Shown here: positions 18,954-27,486 of the stretch, in pieces
Position numbering within the stretch: position 1 is the first letter of the stretch
Layout: the number at the start of each line of letters is the position of its first letter
Source of the DNA: Aquipseudomonas ullengensis
GTDB taxonomy: Bacteria; Pseudomonadota; Gammaproteobacteria; Pseudomonadales; Pseudomonadaceae
Reading direction: 5' to 3'
Length of the DNA stretch: 64,000 nt
NCBI RefSeq assembly: GCF_014174475.1
Contig: NZ_JACJUD010000004.1
Location: forward strand, 186,001-250,000
Program-made: the position numbers and the translations under genes
Notes under the pieces: generated by a model
Database searches by the model: none
What the model was told of the DNA's origin: nothing
The model's input: only the letters and a program-made list of their open reading frames with translations

Positions 18954-20426
18954 TCATGCCTGGGGTTGCCAACCTCCGCCGAGAGCCTTGTAGATGGCGA
19001 CGATGCCGCGATACAGCTCGACTTCAGCCAGGGCCTGGGCATCCTCGGCGGCCAGGCGTTCACGCTCGGCATCCAGCAGGACGAGGAAGTCCTCGGTGCC
19101 TTCGCGATAGCGCACCGCCGCCTGGGCGGCTGCCGCGCGGCTGGCTTCCGACTGGCGTACCAGGGAAACCAGACGCTGCTGGCGCTTGGCGTAGTCGCTG
19201 AAGGCGTTTTCTGACTCCTCCAGGGCCAACAGCACCTGCTGCTCATAACTGGCCAGGGCACCGTCGGCATCCGCCTTGGCGCCGCGCAAGCGGGCGCGCA
19301 CGCTGCCGAGGTCAAAGGCCGCCCAGCTGATGGTCGGCGCCACGCCCCAGGCACGGGCATCGGAAGCCCCTAGCTGCGAGCCCCGGCCGGCAGTGAAACC
19401 GAGGAAGCCGGACAGGCTGACCCGTGGAAACAGATCGGCAGTGGCCACCCCAACATTGGCGGTAGAGGCGGCCAATTGGCGTTCGGCCGCACGGATATCC
19501 GGACGGCGGCGCAGCAGCTCGGCCGGATCGCCAATCGGCAAAGCCTTGGCGATCACCGGCAGTGGCTTGGCCGACAGGTCGACGCTGAGCTGCTCCGGAC
19601 GCTGACCGAGGAGGGTGGCGATACGATTGCGCGCTCGCGCTTCCTCGGCCTGCAGTTGCGGCAGGCTGGCTTCGGTCGCCGCCAGGCGGGCGTCGGCGCG
19701 CAGCACGTCGAGTTCGCTGCCAACGCCAGCGTCGCGCAGCTGCTCGGTGAGGCCACGAGACTCCTGCTGGTTCTTCAGGTTGTCACGAGCAATGCGTTCG
19801 CGCAGTTGCGCGCCGCGCATGTCGCCGTAGGCATCCACCAGTTCGGCGATCAGGCTGACTTGCAGCTGGTAAAGCTCGGCCTCGGCCACTTCGATCTGCG
19901 CATCGCTGGCTTCCAGTTGACGCTGGATACGACCGAACAGGTCGAGTTCCCAGGCCATATCCAGGCCCAGGTCGTAGCGCTCCTGACGGATACGCTCCTC
20001 GCTGGTCGGCGGTTGCTGCGCCTTGCCGAACTCGCCACTGGCGCGGCTGGTGACCGTGGGCAACTGGTCGTTGGCCACGTCATCGCGAATCGAGCGGGCG
20101 GCGCGCAGGCGGGCGAAGGCCACGCGCAGCTCGCGGTTTTCCTTGAGCGACTGCTGCACCAACTGGTTCAGGGTCGGATCATCGAACTGCTGCCACCAGA
20201 TTGCCTCGAAGCGGGTGCGGTCATAGTCGCCAGCTTCCAGGCTGCTCAGCTTGGCCGGCTCGGTGGCAGGCTCCTGATAGTCCGGGCCGACGGCGCAGGC
20301 GCTGACGGCCAGTGCCAGAGCTGCCGGGATGAGCAGCCTGTAGGAGCGAGCTCTGCTCGCGAAGCCTTTCAGCGGGGTATTTCGCGAGCAGAGCTCGCTC
20401 CTACGGGAGGCATGCAAAGGGTTCAT
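18954..20426 (-). CDS. oprN: Outer-membrane efflux lipoprotein OprN, with a repeat-derived N-terminus
   Basis: A 490-residue TolC/OprM-family channel closely matching OprN: SACAVGPDYQEPA (lipobox), RFEAIWWQQFDDPTLNQLV, LLRRRPDIRAAERQLAAS, AYDRGS-like AWGVAPTISWAAFDLGSVRARLRGAKADADGALA, and VELYRGIVAIYKALGGGWQPQA at the end. It is the third gene of mexEF-oprN, and its ATG overlaps the mexF stop (ATGA). Oddity: about residues 8–29 (RRSELCSRNTPLKGFASRAR) are translated from a REP palindrome between the start codon and the hydrophobic signal core LLIPAALALAVSAC. The reading frame is intact, so the protein is probably still exported. Confidence 0.93.
   Translation of the reverse strand: MNPLHASRRSELCSRNTPLKGFASRARSYRLLIPAALALAVSACAVGPDYQEPATEPAKLSSLEAGDYDRTRFEAIWWQQFDDPTLNQLVQQSLKENRELRVAFARLRAARSIRDDVANDQLPTVTSRASGEFGKAQQPPTSEERIRQERYDLGLDMAWELDLFGRIQRQLEASDAQIEVAEAELYQLQVSLIAELVDAYGDMRGAQLRERIARDNLKNQQESRGLTEQLRDAGVGSELDVLRADARLAATEASLPQLQAEEARARNRIATLLGQRPEQLSVDLSAKPLPVIAKALPIGDPAELLRRRPDIRAAERQLAASTANVGVATADLFPRVSLSGFLGFTAGRGSQLGASDARAWGVAPTISWAAFDLGSVRARLRGAKADADGALASYEQQVLLALEESENAFSDYAKRQQRLVSLVRQSEASRAAAAQAAVRYREGTEDFLVLLDAERERLAAEDAQALAEVELYRGIVAIYKALGGGWQPQA
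20340..20404. repeat. REP palindrome inside the oprN signal-peptide coding region
   Basis: Perfect 24-base arms (20340–20363, 20381–20404; arm begins GTAGGAGCGAGCTCTGCTCG) around a 17-base loop. It is the same GTAGGAGC family as the muxB–muxC element but a different subtype. It starts about seven codons after the oprN start and is translated in frame. Confidence 0.88.
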
Positions 20427-23400
20427 ACATGCACCTCCTGCAGGCGGGCGGCTTTCTTCGCTTCGCGCTTCTCCACGAAGCCGCGAATCAGCACGTAGAA
20501 CACCGGGGTCAGCAGCAGGCCGAAGAAGGTCACGCCGAGCATGCCGCTGAATACCGCGACGCCCATGGCATGGCGCATTTCCGCGCCGGCACCGGAGGAC
20601 AGCACCAGCGGCACCACGCCCATAATGAAGGCGAAGCTGGTCATCAGAATCGGCCGCAGACGCAGGCGGCAGGCTTCCAGCACCGCGCTGACGCGGTCCA
20701 TGCCTTCTTCCTGTTTTTCCTTGGCGAACTCGACGATCAGGATGGCGTTCTTGCAGGCCAATCCCACCAGTACGATCAGTCCGATCTGGGTAAAGATGTT
20801 GTTGTCGCCTCCAGCCAGGATCACCCCGGTAATGGCCGACAGCAGAGTCATCGGCACGATCAGGATCACCGCCAGCGGCAGGCTCCAGCTTTCGTACTGA
20901 GCGGCCAGCACCAGGAAGGCCAGCAGTACGCAGAGCGGGAAGACGAAGATCGCGCTGTTACCGGCCAGAATCTGCTGGTAGGTCAGGTCGGTCCACTCGA
21001 AGCTCATGCCGTTGGGCAGTTCTTCCTTGAGCAGCTTGGCCATTGCCGCTTCGGCCTGGCCGGAGCTGTAGCCGGGGGCTGCTGCACCGTTGATCTCGGC
21101 GGTGAGGAAACCGTTGTAGTGCATGATCCGATCCGGCCCGGAGCTGGCGCTGACCTTGAGGAAGGCCGACAGCGGAACCATCTCGCCACGGTTGTTGCGT
21201 ACCTTGAGCTGGCCGATCTGCTCCGGCTCCAGGCGGAACTGTTGCTCGGCCTGCACGTTGACCTGGTAGGTCCGGCCAAAGCGGTTGAAGTCGTTGGCGT
21301 ACAGCGAACCCAGGTAGATCTGCATGGTGTCGAAGATGTCGCTGATCGCCACGCCGTGGGTCTTGGCCTTCTCGCGGTCGATGGCAGCATCGATCTGCGG
21401 CACATTCACCTGGTAGCTGGTAAAGACCGACATCGGGTCCAGTTCCGGCAGCTGGCGCGCCTTGGCGATAACGTTCTGGGTTTGCACGTACAGCTCGTCA
21501 TAGCCCAGGTTGCCGCGGTCCTGCACCTGCAGGCGGAAGCCGCCGATGGTGCCCAGGCCCTGTACCGGTGGTGGCGGGAAGATCGCCAGGTAGGCTTCCT
21601 GAATACCCGCGAACTGGCCGTTAAGCTCGGCGGCGATGGCCCCGGCGGACATGCTTTCGTCCTTGCGCTGGTCGAAATCTTTCAGGGCGACGAAGACGAT
21701 GCCGCTGTTCGGGCTGTTGGTGAAGCCGTTGATCGACAGACCCGGGAAGGCAATGGTGTTGGCCACGCCAGGGTGCTTGCCGGCGATTTCCGACATCTTT
21801 TTCATCACCTCTTCGGTGCGATCCAGGGTCGCAGCGTCCGGCAGTTGGGCGAAGGCCACCAGGTACTGCTTGTCCTGCGCCGGTACGAAACCGCTCGGCG
21901 TGGTGGCGAAGCCCAGGTAGGTCAGGCCCATCAGCCCGGCATAGACGAACAGGGCGATACCACTGCCGCGCAGCACGCGCTTCACGGTGCCGACATAGCC
22001 ATGACTGGCGCGGTCGAACACACGGTTGAAGGGCTTGAACAGCCAGCCGCCGAAGAGTTTTTCCAGCACGCGGGAGAAACGGTCCTTGGGCGCGTCATGG
22101 CTTTTCAGCAATACGGCGGCCAGGGCAGGGGACAGGGTCAGCGAGTTGATCGCCGAGATCACCGTGGAAATGGCAATCGTCAGGGCGAACTGTTGATAGA
22201 ACTGCCCGCTAAGCCCGGAGATAAAGGCCGTGGGGATGAACACCGCGCACAGCACCAGGGCCGTGGCGACGATGGGGCCGGTGACTTCCTTCATCGCCTG
22301 CTTGGTGGCTTCCACCGGGGTTTTGCCCAGGCCGATATTGCGCTCGACGTTCTCCACCACCACGATGGCGTCGTCCACCACGATGCCGATGGCCAGCACC
22401 AGGCCGAACAACGACAGGGCGTTGAGCGAGAAGCCGAACATGTGCATCACGGCGAAGGTGCCGATCAACGACACCGGCACGGCGGCCAGCGGGATGATCG
22501 AGGCGCGCCAGGTCTGCAGGAACAGGATCACCACCAGCACCACCAGCACGATGGCTTCGAGCAGGGTGTGCACCACCGCCTCGATGGAGCCACGCACGAA
22601 GATGGTCGGGTCGTAGACGATTTCGTAGTCCACACCCTGCGGGAAGCTCTTCTTCAAATCGGCCATGCGCCCACGCACCGCATCGGAAATCTCGATGGCG
22701 TTGGAGCCGGGGCGCTGGAATACCGGGATGGCCACTGCCGGCTTGTTGTTCAGCAGCGAGCGCAGGGCGTACTGGCTGGAGCCCAGCTCGATCCGGGCGA
22801 TGTCCTTCAGGCGAGTGATTTCGCCATCTTCACCGGCGCGGATGATGATGTTCTCGAACTCTTCCTCGCTGACCAGGCGGCCCTGGGTGTTGATCGACAG
22901 CTGGAAGCTGTTGCCGGCATCGGAGGGTGGTGCGCCGAGGGAACCGGCGGCGACCTGACGGTTCTGCTCGCGGATGGCGTTGACCACGTCCGTAGCAGTG
23001 AGGTTGCGCGAGGCGACCTTGTTCGGGTCCAGCCACACACGCAGCGAGTAGTTGCCGAGGCCGAACAGCTGCACGTCACCCACACCGTCCAAACGCGCCA
23101 GCTCGTCCTTGACGTTGAGCGCGGCGTAGTTGGACAGGTAGAGCATGTCGTAGCGGTTATCCGGCGAGGTCAGGTGCACGACCATGGTCAGGTCGGGCGA
23201 GGCCTTGTCGACGGTCACGCCGAGACGCTGCACTTCAGTTGGCAGGGTCGGCATGGTGCGCGTCACTCGGTTCTGCACCTGCACCTGGGCGTTGTCCAGG
23301 TCGGTGCCGAGGGCGAAGGTGATGGTCAGGGTCAGCTTGCCGTCGGCGGTGCCCTGGGAGGACATATACAGCATGCCCTCGACCCCGGTGATCGCCTGTT

Positions 23401-23602
23401 CCAGCGGCGAGGCGACGGTTTCGCCGATCACCTTGGGGTTGGCGCCGGGGAAGTTGGCGCGCACCACCACGGTGGGCGGCACCACTTCCGGGTATTCGCT
23501 GATCGGCAACTGGAACAGCGAGATGGCGCCGCCGATCAGGATCAGCAGCGACAGCACGGCGGCGAAGATCGGCCGCTGGATGAAGAATTGCGAGAAATTC
23601 AT
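20423..23602 (-). CDS. mexF: RND multidrug efflux transporter MexF
   Basis: A 1059-residue proton/drug antiporter. Sequence runs MNFSQFFIQRPIFAAVLSLLILIGG, GIVVDDAIVVVENVERNIGLGKTP (TM4 proton relay), FPPPPVQGLGTIGGF (porter loop) and GVVPLVLSSGAGAEMRHAMGVAVFSG; these match MexF very closely. MexEF-OprN of P. aeruginosa exports chloramphenicol, fluoroquinolones, trimethoprim and quinolone-signal precursors. The start ATG at 23602 gives the canonical N-terminus, nine codons inside a longer open frame. The 110-base gap to mexE carries a palindromic repeat. Confidence 0.95.
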   Translation of the reverse strand: MNFSQFFIQRPIFAAVLSLLILIGGAISLFQLPISEYPEVVPPTVVVRANFPGANPKVIGETVASPLEQAITGVEGMLYMSSQGTADGKLTLTITFALGTDLDNAQVQVQNRVTRTMPTLPTEVQRLGVTVDKASPDLTMVVHLTSPDNRYDMLYLSNYAALNVKDELARLDGVGDVQLFGLGNYSLRVWLDPNKVASRNLTATDVVNAIREQNRQVAAGSLGAPPSDAGNSFQLSINTQGRLVSEEEFENIIIRAGEDGEITRLKDIARIELGSSQYALRSLLNNKPAVAIPVFQRPGSNAIEISDAVRGRMADLKKSFPQGVDYEIVYDPTIFVRGSIEAVVHTLLEAIVLVVLVVILFLQTWRASIIPLAAVPVSLIGTFAVMHMFGFSLNALSLFGLVLAIGIVVDDAIVVVENVERNIGLGKTPVEATKQAMKEVTGPIVATALVLCAVFIPTAFISGLSGQFYQQFALTIAISTVISAINSLTLSPALAAVLLKSHDAPKDRFSRVLEKLFGGWLFKPFNRVFDRASHGYVGTVKRVLRGSGIALFVYAGLMGLTYLGFATTPSGFVPAQDKQYLVAFAQLPDAATLDRTEEVMKKMSEIAGKHPGVANTIAFPGLSINGFTNSPNSGIVFVALKDFDQRKDESMSAGAIAAELNGQFAGIQEAYLAIFPPPPVQGLGTIGGFRLQVQDRGNLGYDELYVQTQNVIAKARQLPELDPMSVFTSYQVNVPQIDAAIDREKAKTHGVAISDIFDTMQIYLGSLYANDFNRFGRTYQVNVQAEQQFRLEPEQIGQLKVRNNRGEMVPLSAFLKVSASSGPDRIMHYNGFLTAEINGAAAPGYSSGQAEAAMAKLLKEELPNGMSFEWTDLTYQQILAGNSAIFVFPLCVLLAFLVLAAQYESWSLPLAVILIVPMTLLSAITGVILAGGDNNIFTQIGLIVLVGLACKNAILIVEFAKEKQEEGMDRVSAVLEACRLRLRPILMTSFAFIMGVVPLVLSSGAGAEMRHAMGVAVFSGMLGVTFFGLLLTPVFYVLIRGFVEKREAKKAARLQEVHV

Positions 23603-23650
23603 GACAGTCCTCGGGCTCTGGCGCGTCATGCACGCCAGGCTTTCGTCATT

Positions 23651-23706
23651 CGTAGGGCGGGGGTGTCCCGCGTATTCCGTGAGGCGCGGGTTTCACCCAC
23701 CCTACG
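23651..23706. repeat. Palindromic repeat between mexE and mexF
   Basis: Imperfect arms 23651–23672 (CGTAGGGCGGGGGTGTCCCG…) and 23685–23706 (CGCGGGTTTCACCCACCCTA…) pair over about 17 of 22 bases. It is the same family as the element inside opmB. Confidence 0.7.
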
Positions 23707-23712
23707 TTTGGC

Positions 23713-24954
23713 TCAGCCGCGCGGCGAGCGGGAAGGTTGGGCGTTCTTTTCCGCTACGCGGGGCTGTTGGCGGGCATCCACCACGTCGCGCTGCTGGGCG
23801 AGGGCGGCCAGGGTCTTGTCGTCAGCCATAGGTACGGCTTGCGGGTCGACGGTGGCGCCTGGCATGGCGCGTTGCAGGCCGTTGACCACGATCTGCTCGC
23901 CCTTGGCCAGGCCGTTGCGCACGATGCGCAGGCCCTCGACCTTGGGGCCCAGCTCGATGGCGCGGTACTGCACGGTGTTGTCCTTGCCGAGGACCAGGAC
24001 GAACTTCTTGCCCAGGTCGGTGCCGACCGCTTCGTCCTTGATCAACGCTGCCGAGTAGGTGCCGCTGCCGACCAGTTTCAGCCGCGCATACAGGCCGGGG
24101 GTGAACTGGCCGTCACGGTTGTCGAACACGGCGCGGCCACGGATGGTGCCGGTCTTCGGGTTGACCTGGTTGTCGAGGAAGTCCAGCTGGCCCAGGTGCG
24201 GGTTGCCGTCCTCGCTGGACAGGCCGAGGTACACCGGGCTGGCGTCGCGGGTTTGCGAGCCGGACTGGCGGGCCAGTTCGACGTACTTGAGGAATACGCG
24301 CTCGTCGGCGTCGAAGTAGGCGTAGACCTTGTCGGTGGACACCACGGTGGTCAGCAGCGACTGGCCGGCGCCCACCAGGTTGCCCTCGGTGATCTCGGCC
24401 CGGCTGACGCGACCGTCGATGGGCGCGGTGATGCGGGTAAAGCTGAGGTTGAGCGCGGCGTTGTCCAGTTCGGCCTGGGCGGCGGCGACGGCGGCCTGGG
24501 CTTCCAGCGCGGTGCTGGCACGGGCATCGGCCAGCTCGGCGGAAATCGCGTTGCTCTGGCGCAGGCGCTCGCCACGGCGGGCTTCGTTGGCGGTGCGGGT
24601 CTGGCTGGCCCGCGCTTGCTGCACTTGCGCTTGCAGGCGCTTGACCTCCGCCTCGAACGGGCGCGGGTCGATCTGGAACAGCAGGTCGCCTTTCTTCACC
24701 AGGCTACCTTCGCGGAACGCCACGCGATCGATATAGCCGGAGACGCGCGGGCGGACTTCTACCGATTCCGGAGCTTCCAGGCGACCGGTGAACTCGTCCC
24801 ATTCGTTGATTGGCTGCTGAATGACTTCAGCGACGCTGACTTTGGCGGCAGGTTGCTGGGCTGCGTTTTCCGGGGCTTTGCCGCATGCGCTGAGCACCAG
24901 GATGGCTGCCAGGGCAAGGGGAAAACGCCAGGTAAGAGGGATGGACCGTTCCAT
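23713..24954 (-). CDS. mexE: RND efflux periplasmic adaptor lipoprotein MexE
   Basis: A 413-residue membrane fusion protein. The signal peptide ends in a lipobox (AAILVLSACG, Cys ~24). It has a first lipoyl half (ESVEVRPRVSGYIDRVAFREGSLVKKGDLLFQIDPRPF), a helical hairpin, a second half (FTRITAPIDGRVSRAEITEGNLVGAG), a beta-barrel and membrane-proximal domain, and a long polar tail rich in Gln/Arg. It is the first gene of the operon that MexT activates. The upstream region (24955–25158) holds a 7-base dyad at 25039. Confidence 0.93.
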   Translation of the reverse strand: MERSIPLTWRFPLALAAILVLSACGKAPENAAQQPAAKVSVAEVIQQPINEWDEFTGRLEAPESVEVRPRVSGYIDRVAFREGSLVKKGDLLFQIDPRPFEAEVKRLQAQVQQARASQTRTANEARRGERLRQSNAISAELADARASTALEAQAAVAAAQAELDNAALNLSFTRITAPIDGRVSRAEITEGNLVGAGQSLLTTVVSTDKVYAYFDADERVFLKYVELARQSGSQTRDASPVYLGLSSEDGNPHLGQLDFLDNQVNPKTGTIRGRAVFDNRDGQFTPGLYARLKLVGSGTYSAALIKDEAVGTDLGKKFVLVLGKDNTVQYRAIELGPKVEGLRIVRNGLAKGEQIVVNGLQRAMPGATVDPQAVPMADDKTLAALAQQRDVVDARQQPRVAEKNAQPSRSPRG

Positions 24955-25038
24955 GTGTGACTCCGCCAGGATGTATTGAGAATGGGCGGAGTCTGCTAGC
25001 GGTCGTGCGAGCGGACGAATCGAACGGGCACATTTTGA

Positions 25039-25057
25039 TTATCACGCGAAGTGATAA
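25039..25057. promoter_or_regulatory. Dyad in the mexE promoter region
   Basis: Perfect inverted repeat TTATCAC-GCGAA-GTGATAA, 85 bases upstream of the mexE start. LysR proteins bind such dyads, and it contains ATCA as in the MexT site, but it does not fit the published MexT consensus well. No better candidate was seen in the region. Confidence 0.45.
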
Positions 25058-25158
25058 AAGCCTTTGCGGATCACGTACAAAAGGCTGGGGCGCGCCCCGC
25101 GCTGATAAGCAAGCTAGAGCGGTCGCAGCGGGTTACGCGGTTGTTGCATCGAGAGCGG

Positions 25159-26076
25159 TCACTCCAGGCTGTCGGGGTCACCGCAGAACATCTGGATGCG
25201 CGAACGCAGCCAGCGCTCGGCCGGGTCGTTGTCCTGTGCGCCGCGCCAGGCCATGTGCAGCTCGAAGGGCTGGATATCGATGGGCAGCTCTTCGGCGCGC
25301 AAGCCACCGGCGGCGGTCAGCGCAGTTGCCGTGTAATCCGGCACCGTGGCAACGATATCGGTGCCGGCGAGCAGGGTTGCCAGGCCGTTGAACTGCGGTA
25401 CGGCCAGTACGACGTTGCGCTTGCGCTCGATCTTTTCCAGCTCGCCGTCGACAAAGCCGCTGAGGTCGCCCGCATAGGAAACCAGCGCATGGGGGCGGGC
25501 GCAGAAGTCATCCACACTGAGGGCGCCCGGCACGCTGTCGGCACGCAGCAGCTTCGAACGGCTACGGCGCAGGACTTTGCGCTTGGCGTTGGCGGGCAGG
25601 TCATCGGTGTAGGCAACCCCGACGGAAATTTCACCAGAGGCCAGCAGACCCGGCATCAATAGATAGTTGGCGCGTCGCACCACCAGCACCACGCCCGGGG
25701 CTTCGCCACGCAGACGGCGCAGGAGGGGCGGCAGCAGGGCGAATTCGACGTCATCGGACAGGCCGATGCGAAACACGGCCTTGCTCGTGGCTGGCTCGAA
25801 ATCGGTGGCACGGCTGACGGCGGTGGAAATCGAATCCAGCGCGGGGGAGAGCAGGGCGAAGATCTCGCCAGCCCGGGCGGTCGGCTCCATGCTGCGCCCG
25901 GTGCGCACGAACAGTGGGTCGTCGAACAGGCTGCGCAGGCGCGAGAGGGCGGCGCTGATCGCGGGCTGGCCGAGAAACAGCTTTTCCGCCGCACGAGTGA
26001 CGCTGCGCTCATGCATCAACGTCTCGAAAACGATCAACAGGTTGAGGTCAACGCGACGCAGGTCGTTGCGATTCAT
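25159..26076 (-). CDS. mexT: LysR-family activator MexT
   Basis: A 305-residue regulator nearly identical in pattern to P. aeruginosa MexT: MNRNDLRRVDLNLLIVFETLMHERSVTRAAEKLFLGQPAISAALSRLRSLFDDPLFVRTGRSMEPTARA (helix-turn-helix), then DVEFALLPPLLRRLRGEAPG and VVLAVPQFNGLATLLAGTDIVATVPDY in the effector domain. MexT activates mexEF-oprN and mexS. The frame is intact, unlike laboratory PAO1 lines that carry an inactivating insertion. GGAAG six bases before the ATG at 26076 favours this start over the ATG two codons upstream. Confidence 0.94.
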   Translation of the reverse strand: MNRNDLRRVDLNLLIVFETLMHERSVTRAAEKLFLGQPAISAALSRLRSLFDDPLFVRTGRSMEPTARAGEIFALLSPALDSISTAVSRATDFEPATSKAVFRIGLSDDVEFALLPPLLRRLRGEAPGVVLVVRRANYLLMPGLLASGEISVGVAYTDDLPANAKRKVLRRSRSKLLRADSVPGALSVDDFCARPHALVSYAGDLSGFVDGELEKIERKRNVVLAVPQFNGLATLLAGTDIVATVPDYTATALTAAGGLRAEELPIDIQPFELHMAWRGAQDNDPAERWLRSRIQMFCGDPDSLE

Positions 26077-26178
26077 AGCCATCTTCCGGGTGAAGTGTGT
26101 GAAAGGTGCGGCCCCGGCACGCAGACGTCAAGCATGCAACCTGCAGTGCGGCAAAGCGTCCCAAGAAAGACCCTGACG

Positions 26179-26202
26179 ATCATCCGCGTTTATGGTGACT
26201 AT
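26179..26202 (+). promoter_or_regulatory. MexT-binding site (nod-box-like) upstream of mexS
   Basis: Reads ATCA-N5-GTTTAT-N4-ACTAT. The reported MexT consensus is ATCA-N5-GTCGAT-N4-ACYAT, so only two fixed positions differ. It sits 77 bases upstream of the mexS start in the mexT–mexS intergenic region. Confidence 0.7.
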
Positions 26203-26278
26203 CAATGTGCGCGGGTGGTGTTGATGGAAAAGCCCGTATAGAGTCCGTGGCCATAGAGAGTCTATGGCGAGGTGTGTG

Positions 26279-27298
26279 ATGTCCCGCATGATCCGTTTTC
26301 ATCAGTTTGGCGACGCCAGCGTATTGCGCCTGGAAGAGTTGCCGACTCCGCAACCCGGTCCTGGCCAGGTGCTGATTCGTACCCAGGCAGTCGGTGTGAA
26401 CTGGAGTGATGTGCTGTGGCGGCAAAACCTGGCTCCCCAGCAGGCCAGCCTGCCGGCCGGTCTGGGTTCCGAATTGGCCGGTGTGGTGGAGGCCGTTGGC
26501 GAAGGCGTCGACGACCTTGCGCCGGGTGTTGCGGTTGCCAGTTTCCCGGCGTTTAGCCCGAACCAGTATCAAGCCTGGGGCGACCTGGTGCTGATGCCGC
26601 GCCTGGCGCTGACCCGCTACCCCGATGTGCTGTCGGCCACCGAAGCGGCCGTGCATTACACCGGCGCCCTGTCTGCATACTTTGCCCTGGTCGAGCTGGC
26701 GAATGTCCAACCAGGCCAGCATGTGCTGATCACGGAAGCCGCCCATTGCCATGCGCCGCAGGCGGTGCAGATGGCCAAGGCACTGGGTGCCAAGGTCATT
26801 GCAGCGACCAGCGAGAGCGAGAGCCGCGCGTTCCTGCGTGAGCTGGGGGCGGACAAGATCATCGCTACCGAAGAGCAGGACCTGGTACTGGAAGTCGAAC
26901 GCTACACCGACGGCAAGGGTGTCGAGGTGGTGCTGGACCAGTGCGCCGGCCCGCAGATGAAACTGCTCGGCGACGTCGCGGCCACCCGCGGCAAGCTGAT
27001 CATCTATGGCATCAACGGCGGCAACGATGCATCTTTCCCGGCCTGCGCGGCATTCAAGAAGCACCTGCAATTCTTCCGGCATTGCGTGCTGGACTTCACC
27101 GGCCAACCGGAAATAGGCCTGGAGCACAATGAAGCCGCCGTGCACAAGGCACTGACGCTGGTTAACCAGCTGACGGCAGATCGCCTGCTCAAGCCCAGCA
27201 TCAGCAAGGTGTTCGACTTCAACGATTTCGTCGCGGCCAACCAGTTCATGGAAACCTGTCCGGCCAACGGCCGGGTGGTCATGACCCTCAGCGAATAA
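26279..27298 (+). CDS. mexS: MexS, zinc-free quinone/alcohol oxidoreductase (MDR family)
   Basis: A 339-residue medium-chain reductase. It begins MSRMIRFHQFGDASVLRLEELPTPQPGPGQVLIRTQAVGVNWSDVLWRQ, has the substrate domain motif GLGSELAGVVEAVGEGVDDL and a nucleotide-binding fold around VQPGQHVLITEAAHCHAPQAVQMAKALGAKVIA. The usual GxGxxG is altered (EAAHCH), as I recall for MexS. In P. aeruginosa, loss of MexS raises MexEF-OprN through MexT, probably by letting an electrophilic metabolite build up. GAGG seven bases before the ATG at 26279 decides the start and gives the same length as P. aeruginosa MexS. It is divergent from mexT. Confidence 0.9.
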   Translation: MSRMIRFHQFGDASVLRLEELPTPQPGPGQVLIRTQAVGVNWSDVLWRQNLAPQQASLPAGLGSELAGVVEAVGEGVDDLAPGVAVASFPAFSPNQYQAWGDLVLMPRLALTRYPDVLSATEAAVHYTGALSAYFALVELANVQPGQHVLITEAAHCHAPQAVQMAKALGAKVIAATSESESRAFLRELGADKIIATEEQDLVLEVERYTDGKGVEVVLDQCAGPQMKLLGDVAATRGKLIIYGINGGNDASFPACAAFKKHLQFFRHCVLDFTGQPEIGLEHNEAAVHKALTLVNQLTADRLLKPSISKVFDFNDFVAANQFMETCPANGRVVMTLSE

Positions 27299-27305
27299 GC
27301 CCTCC

Positions 27306-27337
27306 GCGCCGCCCGTCCTGGGCGGCGCAGTGTTTCT
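27306..27337 (+). terminator. Probable terminator after mexS
   Basis: Nine-base perfect GC stem GCGCCGCCC / GGGCGGCGC with a five-base loop, followed by the weak T-tract AGTGTTTCT. Confidence 0.6.
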
Positions 27338-27433
27338 CCTGCCAATTCCCCTCGTTATCAGTTCCGCTCCCGGTGCACGCCAGTGTGCGACCTGTTGTCC
27401 GGACTTTGCGCTGGTGCGCATTTTTTAGATTGT

Positions 27434-27452
27434 AATGATAAGGATTATCATT
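27434..27452 (+). promoter_or_regulatory. Fur box upstream of the sigma-factor gene
   Basis: AATGATAAGGATTATCATT is a near-perfect match to the Fur 19-base palindrome (GATAATGATAATCATTATC), lying 34 bases before the sigma gene start. This implies repression by Fe-Fur and makes the whole siderophore locus iron-regulated through the sigma factor. Confidence 0.88.
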
Positions 27453-27486
27453 AAGATGCGCACCACAGCATGCCGAGGACCAGGCA

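Noticed and set aside
20429..24058. A 1209-codon plus-strand frame antisense to mexE and mexF
   Set aside because: It is a frame opened by high GC on the strand opposite real genes. It is extremely rich in His, Gln, Gly and Arg, spans two genes and has no domain resemblance.
27408..27434. A specific -35/-10 pair for the sigma gene
   Set aside because: Several weak matches lie around the Fur box and none stands out, so only the Fur box is reported.
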